This document shows, piece by piece, positions 56,637 through 64,000 of a stretch of 64,000 bases of DNA (position 1 is the first letter of the stretch; each line of letters opens with the position of its first letter). Both the position numbers and the translations under genes were made by a program. The notes beneath the pieces are model-generated. The model was not told the origin of the DNA. It worked only from the letters and a program-made list of their open reading frames with translations, and did no database searches. This DNA comes from Ensifer sp. WSM1721 (GTDB taxonomy: Bacteria > Pseudomonadota > Alphaproteobacteria > Rhizobiales > Rhizobiaceae). The stretch is from positions 3,377,501 through 3,441,500 of the forward strand of contig NZ_CP165782.1 of assembly GCF_000513895.2 (NCBI RefSeq), in the 5' to 3' direction.

Positions 56637-57770
56637 TCACCGGAACGTCTTTCTCGGGTCGAAGGCATCGCGCGTCGCCTCGCCGACGAAGATCAGCAGC
56701 GAAAGCATGATGGACATGGCGAAGAAGGCCGTCAGCCCCAGCCATGGCGCCTGCAGGTTCGATTTGCCCTGGGCGATCATCTCGCCGAGCGAGGGCGAGC
56801 CGGGCGGCATGCCGAAGCCCAAAAAGTCGAGCGAGGTGAGCGTGGTGATCGAGCCCGAAAGGATAAAGGGCAGGAAGGTGAGTGTGGCGACCATCGCATT
56901 CGGCAGCAGGTGGCGGTACATGATCGTACCGTTGCCGACGCCGAGCGCGCGCGCCGCGTTCACATACTCGAAATTGCGAGCGCGCAGGAATTCGGCACGG
57001 ACCACGCCGACGAAACCGACCCAGGAGAAGAGCAGCATGATGCCGAGCAGGATGAAGAAGCCGGGCGGCAGGATGGCGGCGATGATGAGCAGGATGTAGA
57101 GCACCGGCATCGACGACCAGATCTCGATGAAGCGCTGGAGGAGGAGGTCGGTCCAGCCGCCGAAATAGCCCTGCACGGCGCCCGCCGAAACCCCGATCAC
57201 GGCGGAGGCGATCGTCAGAGCGAGGCCGAAGAGGACTGAGATGCGGAAGCCATAGATCATCCGCGCCATAACGTCGCGCGCCTGGTCGTCGGTGCCGAGC
57301 CAGTTGAGATTGCCGACTATGCATCCCGGGTCGGCAGCGCCTTGCGGGTAGGCGGAGCAGCGTTCTTCCTCGCTCATCAGCCAGAAGGGCGGCGTCGGCG
57401 CCGAATGCGGGATGTTGGAATTGACCGTCTGATAGGAATAGCGGATCGGCGGCCAGATCGCCCAGCCGTTCGCCTCGATCTCGTCGCGGATGAAGTCGGA
57501 GCGGTAGTCGGTTTCGGCGAGAAACCCGCCGAACTTCTCTTCCGGATAGTCGATCAGCACGGGAAACAGGATCTCGCCTTTGTAGGAGGCGAGGATCGGC
57601 TTGTCGTTGGCGATGAATTCCGCAAACAGGCTGAGGCCGAAGAGCAGGAGGAAGATCCAGAGCGACCAGTAGCCGCGGCGGTTCGCCTTGAAATTCTGCC
57701 AGCGGCGCCGCCCGATCGGCGTCAACCAGCCTTTTTCCGGTGTCTTGGCGTAGGTCGCGACGGTACTCAT
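56637..57770 (-). CDS. yejE: Peptide ABC transporter permease (YejE)
   Basis: A 377-residue permease of the OppC/DppC type with the long N-terminal periplasmic loop typical of YejE (about 60-160, with PPIRYSYQTVNSNIPHSAPTPPFWL). The inner-membrane segments follow, and the EAA loop reads EYVNAARALGVGNGTIMYRHLLPNA. Its start codon overlaps the yejB stop by one base (TGATG). Confidence 0.94.
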   Translation of the reverse strand: MSTVATYAKTPEKGWLTPIGRRRWQNFKANRRGYWSLWIFLLLFGLSLFAEFIANDKPILASYKGEILFPVLIDYPEEKFGGFLAETDYRSDFIRDEIEANGWAIWPPIRYSYQTVNSNIPHSAPTPPFWLMSEEERCSAYPQGAADPGCIVGNLNWLGTDDQARDVMARMIYGFRISVLFGLALTIASAVIGVSAGAVQGYFGGWTDLLLQRFIEIWSSMPVLYILLIIAAILPPGFFILLGIMLLFSWVGFVGVVRAEFLRARNFEYVNAARALGVGNGTIMYRHLLPNAMVATLTFLPFILSGSITTLTSLDFLGFGMPPGSPSLGEMIAQGKSNLQAPWLGLTAFFAMSIMLSLLIFVGEATRDAFDPRKTFR

Positions 57771-58849
57771 CAGACGTCCCTCCGCTCGAAATCGATGCGG
57801 GGATCGACCCAGGTGTAGATGAGGTCCGACATGAGGCTGACGACGAGGCCCATCAGCGAGTAGATGTAGAGCGTCGCGAAGACGATCGGATAGTCGCGCT
57901 TGACGACCGCGTCATAGCCGAGGCGGCCCAGCCCATCGAGGGAGAAGATATATTCGATGAGCAGCGAGCCGGTGAAAAAGGCGGAGATGAAAGCACCCGG
58001 GAAGCCGGCGATGATGATCAACATGGCGTTGCGGAAGACGTGGCCGTAGAGCACCTGCCGCTCTCCAAGCCCCTTGGCCCGCGCCGTGGTGACATATTGC
58101 TTCTTGATCTCGTCGATGAAGGAGTTCTTGGTGAGCAGCGTCGTCGTCGCGAAGGCCGAGAGCAGGAGCGTGATCAGCGGCAGCGTCATGTGCCAGAAAT
58201 AGTCGAGAATCTTCTGGTACCAGGGAAGCTCGTGGAAATTATCGGAGACGAGGCCGCGCAAGGGGAACCAGTCGAAGAAGGACCCACCGGCAAAAAGCAC
58301 GATCAGGAGAATGCCGAAGAGGAAGCTCGGCACCGCGTAGCCGACGATGATGACGCCGGAGGTCCACACGTCGAAGGTCGAGCCATCCGACACCGCCTTC
58401 TTGATGCCGAGCGGGATTGAGATCGCGTAGGAAAAGATGAGAATCCAGATTCCGAGCGAGATCGACACCGGCATCTTCTCAATGATGAGGTCGATGACGG
58501 ACGTGTTGCGGAAGAAGCTCTCGCCGAAATCGAAGCGGGCATAGTTCCACATCATCGTGACGAAGCGCTCGAGCGGCGGCTTGTCGAAACCGAATTGCTT
58601 CTCGAGCTTGGCGATGAATTCCGGATCGAGGCCTTGCGCGCCGCGATACTGGCCGCCCTCGCCGCCCCCCTGCACGAGATCGCCACCAGTACCGGACAGC
58701 CTGTCGGACCCGGCGGCATTGGTGAGATCGGCGATCACCTGTTCGACCGGGCCGCCCGGCGCGAACTGCACGACGGCAAAGGAGATGGCCATGATCCCGA
58801 TGATCGTCGGGATCATTAGGAGCAGCCGGCGCAGGATATAGGCACCCAT
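57770..58849 (-). CDS. yejB: Peptide ABC transporter permease (YejB)
   Basis: A 359-residue permease of the OppB/DppB type with about six membrane segments. The N-terminal helix is [24 protein letters not shown] periplasmic loop of about 50-80 is glycine-rich ([20 protein letters not shown]). The EAA loop reads [29 protein letters not shown] lies about 8 bases upstream. It follows yejA by 178 bases, a longer gap than is usual in yej operons. Confidence 0.94.
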   Translation of the reverse strand: MGAYILRRLLLMIPTIIGIMAISFAVVQFAPGGPVEQVIADLTNAAGSDRLSGTGGDLVQGGGEGGQYRGAQGLDPEFIAKLEKQFGFDKPPLERFVTMMWNYARFDFGESFFRNTSVIDLIIEKMPVSISLGIWILIFSYAISIPLGIKKAVSDGSTFDVWTSGVIIVGYAVPSFLFGILLIVLFAGGSFFDWFPLRGLVSDNFHELPWYQKILDYFWHMTLPLITLLLSAFATTTLLTKNSFIDEIKKQYVTTARAKGLGERQVLYGHVFRNAMLIIIAGFPGAFISAFFTGSLLIEYIFSLDGLGRLGYDAVVKRDYPIVFATLYIYSLMGLVVSLMSDLIYTWVDPRIDFERRDV

Positions 58850-59027
58850 CAGGCGAACCTCTGGATCGACGTGTTGCCGGCGAACCGGACCCGCGAAGCG
58901 TCGGCATGCCCTCTATGATGTTTCAATCCCTGCATCTCCCGTCGGCTGCGGCCTCGGCGGAGCCTTTCCTGCTTCCTGATTCGTCTTCCCGCATTTGGAA
59001 TCGAGACGTCGCCTAAGCGCAAGGGCT

Positions 59028-60878
59028 TCATTTGCCCCCCGCCTTCGTCGACCACCATATCGTTGGAAATCCGGTGGAATACTGAGGCAATGTCTCTGGC
59101 CGGACGATGGTATTCCAATAGGCGAGGCGACCATATCGGGCAGTGTAACTCGGAACGACGAGCTGATAAGCAAGGAGCACGCGATCGAGAGCCTTCGTTG
59201 CGGCAACGAGGTCGTCGCGGTCCTTGGCGAAGATGACTTTGTCGATCAGGGCATCGATTCCCGGTTCACTGATACCTGAATAGTTCTGTGAGCCCTCGCG
59301 CTTCGCGGCCTCTGAACCCCAGTACTCGGCTTGCTCGTTGCCAGGGTGAATCGATTGTCCCCAGCCAAGATAGAGGACGTCGAAGTCGCGCGAGCGCCAG
59401 CGATTGGTGTATTGCGAAGAATCGGCCGTTCGCACGGTGGCGTTGATTCCAATCTTCTTCAGGTTCTGCGCGAAGGGCAACGCGACACGCTCGATCGTCG
59501 GTCCGTCAAGAAGTATTTCGAAATCAAACGGTTCGCCCGTCTTGACGTTGACCATTCGATTGTCGCGGAGTTCATAGCCGGCTTCCTTGAACAGGGCTAT
59601 CGCCTTGCGCAGATTGTCGCGCAGTTTCTGCGGATCGCCGCCGACGGGATTCTTGTATTCCGTGGTGAAAACCTCCGGCGGTATCAGGTCCTTCACTTCG
59701 TTCAGAATCTCGAGTTCGCGACCTTGCGGAAGGCCGCGCGAGGCAAGCTCGGAGCCATAGAAGAAGCTGTCTATCCGCGTATATTCGTTGAAGAAGATCG
59801 TGCGCCGCAGTTCCTCGAAATCGAAGGCGTAGTTGATTGCCCGGCGCACGCGGATGTCTTCGAATTTGGGCCGGCGCAGATTGAAGATGAAGCCCACGAG
59901 GACGCCGCTGTCGCGATAATCGTTCTCGAGTTTCTCGCGCTTAATGCGTCCGTCCTTGACGGCCGGGAAATCATAGGCGGTCGCCCAACGCCGTGCCGAG
60001 TTCTCCGACCAGTAATCGGCGTTTCCCGACCGAAACGCCTCGAAGGCGACGTCGAGATCGGCGTAGTAACTATAGGTGATCGCGCCGAAGTTATTGCTGC
60101 CGACATTCACGTTGAGGTCTTTGCCCCAATAGTCGTCCCGCAGCTCATAGCGCAGCGTCGAACCGGGCGAAACTCGCGTCAGCTTGTAAGGGCCGGACCC
60201 CATGGGGACTTCCAAGGTCGTCTTGCCGATATCGCGCTGCTGACCATTGGCCGTCTTGCCTTCCCACCAGTGCTTCGGCACCACCACAAGCTCGCCGACA
60301 ATCCGCGGCAGTTCACGGTTGTTCTTCTCGTCGAACGAGAAAGTGACCTCCCGGTCGCCCGTCTTTTCCGCCTTGACGACGTGTTGGTAATAGAATTGCC
60401 GCTGCGGGTCGAGTTCCTTTGCCTTGTCGAAACTGAAGACCACGTCTTCCGGCGTCACAGGCTTCCCGTCCGCCCATTTTGCCTCCGGGCGCAGCCGGAA
60501 CTTGGCGAAGGAGATGTCGGCGGGAAAGGCCACCGCCTCGGCCAAGAGCCCGTAATCCGTACCGGGCTCGTCGAATGCACGCGTGAGCAGCGTCTCGAAT
60601 ACGAGTGTAATGCCAGAGGCGGCCTCGCCTTTGGCCAGGAGGGGATTCAACGTGTCGAAGGTGCCCATTGCCGTGAGCCGAAGCTCTCCGCCCTTGGGTG
60701 CATCGCGATTGACGTAGTCGAAATGGGGGAAACCGTCGTCATATTTGGGCTCCCCGAACATCGAGACGCCACTGCGCCATTGCAAGTTCTGGCTTACAGC
60801 GAACGAGGGAAGGAAGAGGCTCAATGCCAGAAGCGCACACGCCAGTTTGCCCACTTTCCTTGCGCTATCATGCTGCAT
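59028..60878 (-). CDS. yejA: Peptide ABC transporter substrate-binding protein (YejA)
   Basis: A 616-residue periplasmic binding protein of solute-binding family 5 with an N-terminal signal peptide (KLACALLALSLFLPSFAVS). YejA-type features are FPHFDYVNRDAPKGGELRL, AEAVAFPADISFAKFRLRPEAKWADGKPVTPEDVVFSFD and PNYRDSG-like regions. In Sinorhizobium and Brucella, YejABEF imports peptides and is linked to tolerance of antimicrobial peptides; for S. meliloti a role against plant NCR peptides has been reported. It is the first gene of yejABEF. Confidence 0.93.
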   Translation of the reverse strand: MQHDSARKVGKLACALLALSLFLPSFAVSQNLQWRSGVSMFGEPKYDDGFPHFDYVNRDAPKGGELRLTAMGTFDTLNPLLAKGEAASGITLVFETLLTRAFDEPGTDYGLLAEAVAFPADISFAKFRLRPEAKWADGKPVTPEDVVFSFDKAKELDPQRQFYYQHVVKAEKTGDREVTFSFDEKNNRELPRIVGELVVVPKHWWEGKTANGQQRDIGKTTLEVPMGSGPYKLTRVSPGSTLRYELRDDYWGKDLNVNVGSNNFGAITYSYYADLDVAFEAFRSGNADYWSENSARRWATAYDFPAVKDGRIKREKLENDYRDSGVLVGFIFNLRRPKFEDIRVRRAINYAFDFEELRRTIFFNEYTRIDSFFYGSELASRGLPQGRELEILNEVKDLIPPEVFTTEYKNPVGGDPQKLRDNLRKAIALFKEAGYELRDNRMVNVKTGEPFDFEILLDGPTIERVALPFAQNLKKIGINATVRTADSSQYTNRWRSRDFDVLYLGWGQSIHPGNEQAEYWGSEAAKREGSQNYSGISEPGIDALIDKVIFAKDRDDLVAATKALDRVLLAYQLVVPSYTARYGRLAYWNTIVRPETLPQYSTGFPTIWWSTKAGGK

Positions 60879-61080
60879 TCCGGCCGCTTCTCCTTGTGTT
60901 TTCGATTATCCTTGAAAACCAGAATAGGCCAAATCAGGGCAATTGACAGGGCTTGCCCAAAATCAGGCGAAATTTTCGAGTCACATCCGGGTGAGTCGCA
61001 AGGCTGATGCAACTGCGGCGAATCAAGATAGGAGAGGTCGGCGGCTGTTTTGCCGCTCGTCACTGCTTGAGGGGAATGGA

Positions 61081-62142
61081 ATGAGATTTTTCGGGCGTGC
61101 TGCGCTTCGACGTTGCGGTTCGGCGCTCTTGGCGTTGGTCATGGGCGCGAGCCTCGTTTCAGCAAATGCGACAGCGGCAGACGGCACGCCGGCCAAGGAA
61201 CTCTTCGGCTCCATGGCCTTGCCGATGCAGGCCGCACCCGCCTCGTTCGGTTTCTATTCCAAGGGCTGCCTCGCCGGCGGTGTTGCCATCCCGACCGATG
61301 GTCCGACCTGGCAGGCGATGCGCCTGTCGCGCAATCGCCGCTGGGGGCACCCGGCGATGATCGCGCTGATCGAGCGCTTCTCCCATGACGCGGTGGAAAA
61401 GATCGGCTGGCCCGGGCTTCTGCTCGGCGACATCTCGCAGCCGCGCGGCGGTCCGATGCTCTCCGGCCATGCCTCGCACCAGATCGGCCTAGACGCCGAC
61501 ATCTGGCTGACGCCGATGCCGCAAAGGACGCTGAGCTACCAGGAGCGCGAAACGATTTCCGCCACGTCGATGTTGGACAAAAACAAGTTCCTGACGATCG
61601 ACCGTTCTGTCTGGACGCCGTCTCACGCCAGGCTGATCATGCTGGCGGCGAGCTACCCGGAAGTCGAGCGGGTCTTCGTCAATCCCGCCATCAAGAAGAA
61701 GCTCTGCGATACCTGGAAAGGCGATCGCGCGGCGCTCGGCAAGGTCCGGCCGATCTATGGCCACGACTACCACTTCCACATCCGCATCAAGTGCCCGCCG
61801 GGCTCCAAGGGCTGCAAGGACCAGGCTTCGGTCCCCACGGGCGACGGCTGCGACAAATCGCTTGCCTGGTGGTTCACGGACGAGCCCTGGGCAAAGCCGA
61901 AGAAGCCGCAAAAGCCGGTAAAGCCGAAATTCGCGAAGCTTGCCGATCTGCCGAAGGCCTGCGCCCTGGTGCTGAACGGTCCGGCACCGGCCACCGAACA
62001 AGAGGCGACCTTCGGCACCGCCTATCGAGCTCCTGCCGCGATCCCGGCAGCGGCGACCAGCATCGAGGCGGTGATCGGCGCGGCGGCGGACGCGCCACTT
62101 GCAGACGTTCCGATCCCGTCCCCCCGGCCGGGCCTGCAATAG
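61081..62142 (+). CDS. mepA: Penicillin-insensitive murein endopeptidase
   Basis: A 353-residue secreted zinc peptidase (M74) that cleaves D-Ala-meso-Dap crosslinks. It has a signal peptide (about 1-32) and zinc-site motifs SGHASHQIGLDADIW (about 130-142) and GHDYHFHIRIKCP (about 229-241). The C-terminal extension after about 275 is Lys/Pro- then Ala-rich (PKKPQKPVKPKF), absent from the E. coli protein. ATG 61081 has GAGGGG upstream. It is divergent from yejA. Confidence 0.92.
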   Translation: MRFFGRAALRRCGSALLALVMGASLVSANATAADGTPAKELFGSMALPMQAAPASFGFYSKGCLAGGVAIPTDGPTWQAMRLSRNRRWGHPAMIALIERFSHDAVEKIGWPGLLLGDISQPRGGPMLSGHASHQIGLDADIWLTPMPQRTLSYQERETISATSMLDKNKFLTIDRSVWTPSHARLIMLAASYPEVERVFVNPAIKKKLCDTWKGDRAALGKVRPIYGHDYHFHIRIKCPPGSKGCKDQASVPTGDGCDKSLAWWFTDEPWAKPKKPQKPVKPKFAKLADLPKACALVLNGPAPATEQEATFGTAYRAPAAIPAAATSIEAVIGAAADAPLADVPIPSPRPGLQ

Positions 62143-62270
62143 CGGCAGCTGAGCCGAGCCTTCCCAATCTCACGACGCTCATGTATAGGGCGATCAAATC
62201 GATTTAATGTTCCGGAACGGAGCGTCGCACAGCGCTCCGCGTGGACGTGATTCTTGCCGGGGGCCCGCGC

Positions 62271-62651
62271 ATGGCAGATCGGAAATGTCTCGCCCTGATC
62301 GCCCATGATCAGAAGAAGGATGACCTCGCCGCCTTCGCCAAGGCGAACGAGGCGGTCCTGTCCAAGTGGAAGATCGTCGCGACGGGAACGACCGGCGGCC
62401 GCGTCCTCGACGTCTGCCCCGGGCTCGACATCACGCGGCTGAAGAGCGGTCCGCTCGGCGGCGACCAGCAGATCGGCGCGCTGATCGCGACGGGCGACGT
62501 GGACTGCCTTATCTTCTTCGTCGATCCGCTGACGCCGATGCCGCACGATGTCGACGTCAAGGCGCTGATGCGGCTCGCGATCGTCTACGACATCCCCATG
62601 GCGCTCAATCGCGCGACCGCCGAAGAGTTGATCGCCTTCAGGCGCAACTGA
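62271..62651 (+). CDS. mgsA: Methylglyoxal synthase
   Basis: A 126-residue homohexameric enzyme turning dihydroxyacetone phosphate into methylglyoxal plus phosphate. Signatures are [10 protein letters not shown] (residues 9-18), [36 protein letters not shown] with the catalytic aspartate, and [11 protein letters not shown] 62271 is chosen; an in-frame GTG at 62241 would add ten residues. It lies 42 bases before glucokinase, placing an outlet for triose phosphate next to an entry step of glycolysis. Confidence 0.94.
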   Translation: MADRKCLALIAHDQKKDDLAAFAKANEAVLSKWKIVATGTTGGRVLDVCPGLDITRLKSGPLGGDQQIGALIATGDVDCLIFFVDPLTPMPHDVDVKALMRLAIVYDIPMALNRATAEELIAFRRN

Positions 62652-62693
62652 TACACATCCTGAATATTCCAAGGCGATCAGGACGGATTTGCC

Positions 62694-63713
62694 ATGCTCA
62701 ATGCGAGTGACCCCAGCTTTCCCTTTCCGATATTGATCGGCGATATCGGCGGCACGAATGCCCGCTTCGCGTTGCTTGTCGATGTTGATGCCTTGCCGCA
62801 GCAGCTTCCGCCGATCAAGACCGGGGATTTCGCGACCATCGAGGAAGCGATGCAGAAATGCATCCTCGACAAGACCCCGGTCAGGCCGCGCTCGGCGATC
62901 CTCGCGGTGGCCGGGCCGATCAAGAGCGACGAGATCCCGCTCACCAATGCAGGCTGGGTCATCCGGCCGAAGGACATGCTGGCGAGCCTCCGGCTCGAGG
63001 ACGTGCTGATCATCAATGACTTCGAGGCTCAGGCGCTCGCGATCGCCACGCCGGCCGAGGGGGACGTCGTGCAGATTGGCGGCGGCAGCGTCCGCGCGAT
63101 GAGTTCCCGCGTCGTCCTCGGCCCCGGGACCGGTCTCGGTGTCGCGGGGCTTGTCTTCGCGCAAAACACCTGGATTCCGGTGCCCGGCGAGGGCGGCCAT
63201 GTCGACATCGGACCGCGCACCGAACGCGATTTCCGCATATGGCCTTTCCTCGAGCCGATCGAGGGGCGCATGGCGGGCGAGCAGATCCTATGCGGCCGCG
63301 GCATCATGAATCTCTATCGCGCGGTCTGCGCCGCCAATGGCGAGGAGCCTGCTCTCGCGGATCAGGCCGAAGTGACGACGAGCGCGCTTACGGGCAGCGA
63401 TGCGGCGGCAGTCGAGACCGTGTCGCTCTTCTCGACCTATCTTGGGCGCGTTGCCGGCGATATGGCTTTGATCTTCATGGCGCGTGGTGGCGTGTTCCTC
63501 TCCGGCGGCATTTCTCAGAAGATCTTGCCGGCGCTGATGAAGCCCGAATTCCGTGTCGCCTTCGAGGACAAGGCGCCGCATTCGGCGCTGATGCGGACGA
63601 TTCCGAGCTTTGCCGTCATTCATCCGATGGCGGCGCTCTCCGGCCTTGCCGCCTTCGCACGTGCGCCGAGCGACTTCGGTGTTGCAATGGAGGGACGGCG
63701 CTGGAGAAGCTAA
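62694..63713 (+). CDS. glk: Glucokinase
   Basis: A 339-residue ATP-dependent hexokinase of the bacterial Glk family. Motifs are [12 protein letters not shown] (phosphate-binding, about 16-27), [11 protein letters not shown] (catalytic Asp), [12 protein letters not shown] and [11 protein letters not shown]. It phosphorylates glucose in the cytosol. It is probably co-transcribed with mgsA upstream. The next gene starts 104 bases later. Confidence 0.94.
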   Translation: MLNASDPSFPFPILIGDIGGTNARFALLVDVDALPQQLPPIKTGDFATIEEAMQKCILDKTPVRPRSAILAVAGPIKSDEIPLTNAGWVIRPKDMLASLRLEDVLIINDFEAQALAIATPAEGDVVQIGGGSVRAMSSRVVLGPGTGLGVAGLVFAQNTWIPVPGEGGHVDIGPRTERDFRIWPFLEPIEGRMAGEQILCGRGIMNLYRAVCAANGEEPALADQAEVTTSALTGSDAAAVETVSLFSTYLGRVAGDMALIFMARGGVFLSGGISQKILPALMKPEFRVAFEDKAPHSALMRTIPSFAVIHPMAALSGLAAFARAPSDFGVAMEGRRWRS

Positions 63714-63816
63714 AGCGCCGCTCACCGCAAAGACTCGCCAAAGCGGCTTCAAACCACTATAGAGCCCGGCAGACGACGCCGGCATCCGGCACACGGGCTC
63801 AGGGAAGACGGGCTTA

Positions 63817-64000
63817 TTGAACGCCAAGGATAGAAACCAGCGCGCAGTCGATTCCGAAACAATCACCGGAATCCTGCGGCGCGTCATCGCCGAAAACGGC
63901 CGCGACCACATCCGGGGCTATGCCTTCGCCATCGCATGCCTTGTCGTGGTGGCGGCAACGACGGGCTTCACCGCCTGGATCATGGAAACGGTGATCAACG
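63817..64000 (+). CDS. Membrane protein, N-terminal fragment (probable ABC exporter, MsbA-like); cut by window end
   Basis: The open frame runs from TTG 63817 to the window edge without a stop: MNAKDRNQRAVDSETITGIL, then RRVIAENGRDHIRGYAFAI and a hydrophobic segment ACLVVVAATTGFTAWIMETVIN. An arginine-rich cytoplasmic start followed by a membrane helix is how ABC exporter (MsbA/lipid-type) permease domains begin; the ATPase half would lie outside. AGGGAAG lies upstream. The family call is tentative because only 61 residues are visible. Confidence 0.6.
   Translation, partial: MNAKDRNQRAVDSETITGILRRVIAENGRDHIRGYAFAIACLVVVAATTGFTAWIMETVIN

Noticed and set aside
56629..57324. N-terminal extension of yejF
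   Set aside because: It reads yejE in the wrong frame; the ABC domain begins at [11 protein letters not shown].

Overview
This is chromosomal DNA from an alphaproteobacterium of the Rhizobiaceae, most likely a Sinorhizobium/Ensifer. The basis is the rRNA operon tail (23S-5S-tRNA-fMet), rhizobial intergenic mosaic repeats, a tad/cpa pilus locus with a separate pilA, and yejABEF. The species cannot be fixed from the window. No prophage, insertion sequence or CRISPR array was seen. Assignments rest on reading motifs by eye; no database search was run.

Layout. 1-1844: 3' part of 23S rRNA, 5S rRNA, initiator tRNA and terminators. 1907-4214: a lone SIR2-domain gene, then a three-gene ArsR/SRPBCC/GFA operon. 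4233-6689: phosphoketolase. 6837-11607: a sugar-acid module of IlvD/Edd dehydratase, divergent FadR-type regulator, DapA-family lyase and SMP-30 lactonase. 12102-25508: a large carbohydrate locus. Its minus arm holds a complete CUT1-type ABC transporter and two Gfo/Idh/MocA oxidoreductases. A TetR gene follows, then a plus arm with Gfo/Idh, a DUF993 TIM-barrel protein, an enolase-superfamily protein, a xylose-isomerase-like TIM-barrel protein and a further Gfo/Idh. The arms share a GTAACC/AGTTAYT operator. A second dyad, TGTA-N9-TACA, occurs three times from 10.6 to 24.1 kb and appears to link the lactonase/lyase pair to this locus.

25509-28373: a probably frameshifted small membrane gene, then a Zn/Cd/Pb-type P1B ATPase behind a MerR-type promoter. 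28567-38459: nucleoside uptake (ATPase plus two permeases) and salvage (cdd, punA, deoA on plus; deoB, add, upp on minus), with a retropepsin-like aspartic protease between. 38757-50820: Flp/Tad pilus biogenesis. Two TadE-like proteins and an orphan CpaC-N-domain protein lie on minus; pilA, cpaA-F, tadB and tadC lie on plus; a tadD-like TPR lipoprotein lies on minus. A strong intrinsic terminator follows pilA.

51155-64000: leucyl aminopeptidase, MarR-type regulator, NlpC/P60 hydrolase whose 3' end lies inside an intergenic repeat, a GhrA-like dehydrogenase, yejABEF peptide importer, MepA endopeptidase, methylglyoxal synthase, glucokinase, and the start of a membrane protein that continues past the window.

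The candidate for an undescribed system is the 12.1-25.5 kb locus, possibly with 6.8-11.6 kb. Uptake, several sugar oxidoreductases, a lactonase, dehydratase/enolase-type enzymes, aldolase-like barrels and two operator types together suggest an oxidative pathway for a carbohydrate not identifiable from sequence alone.
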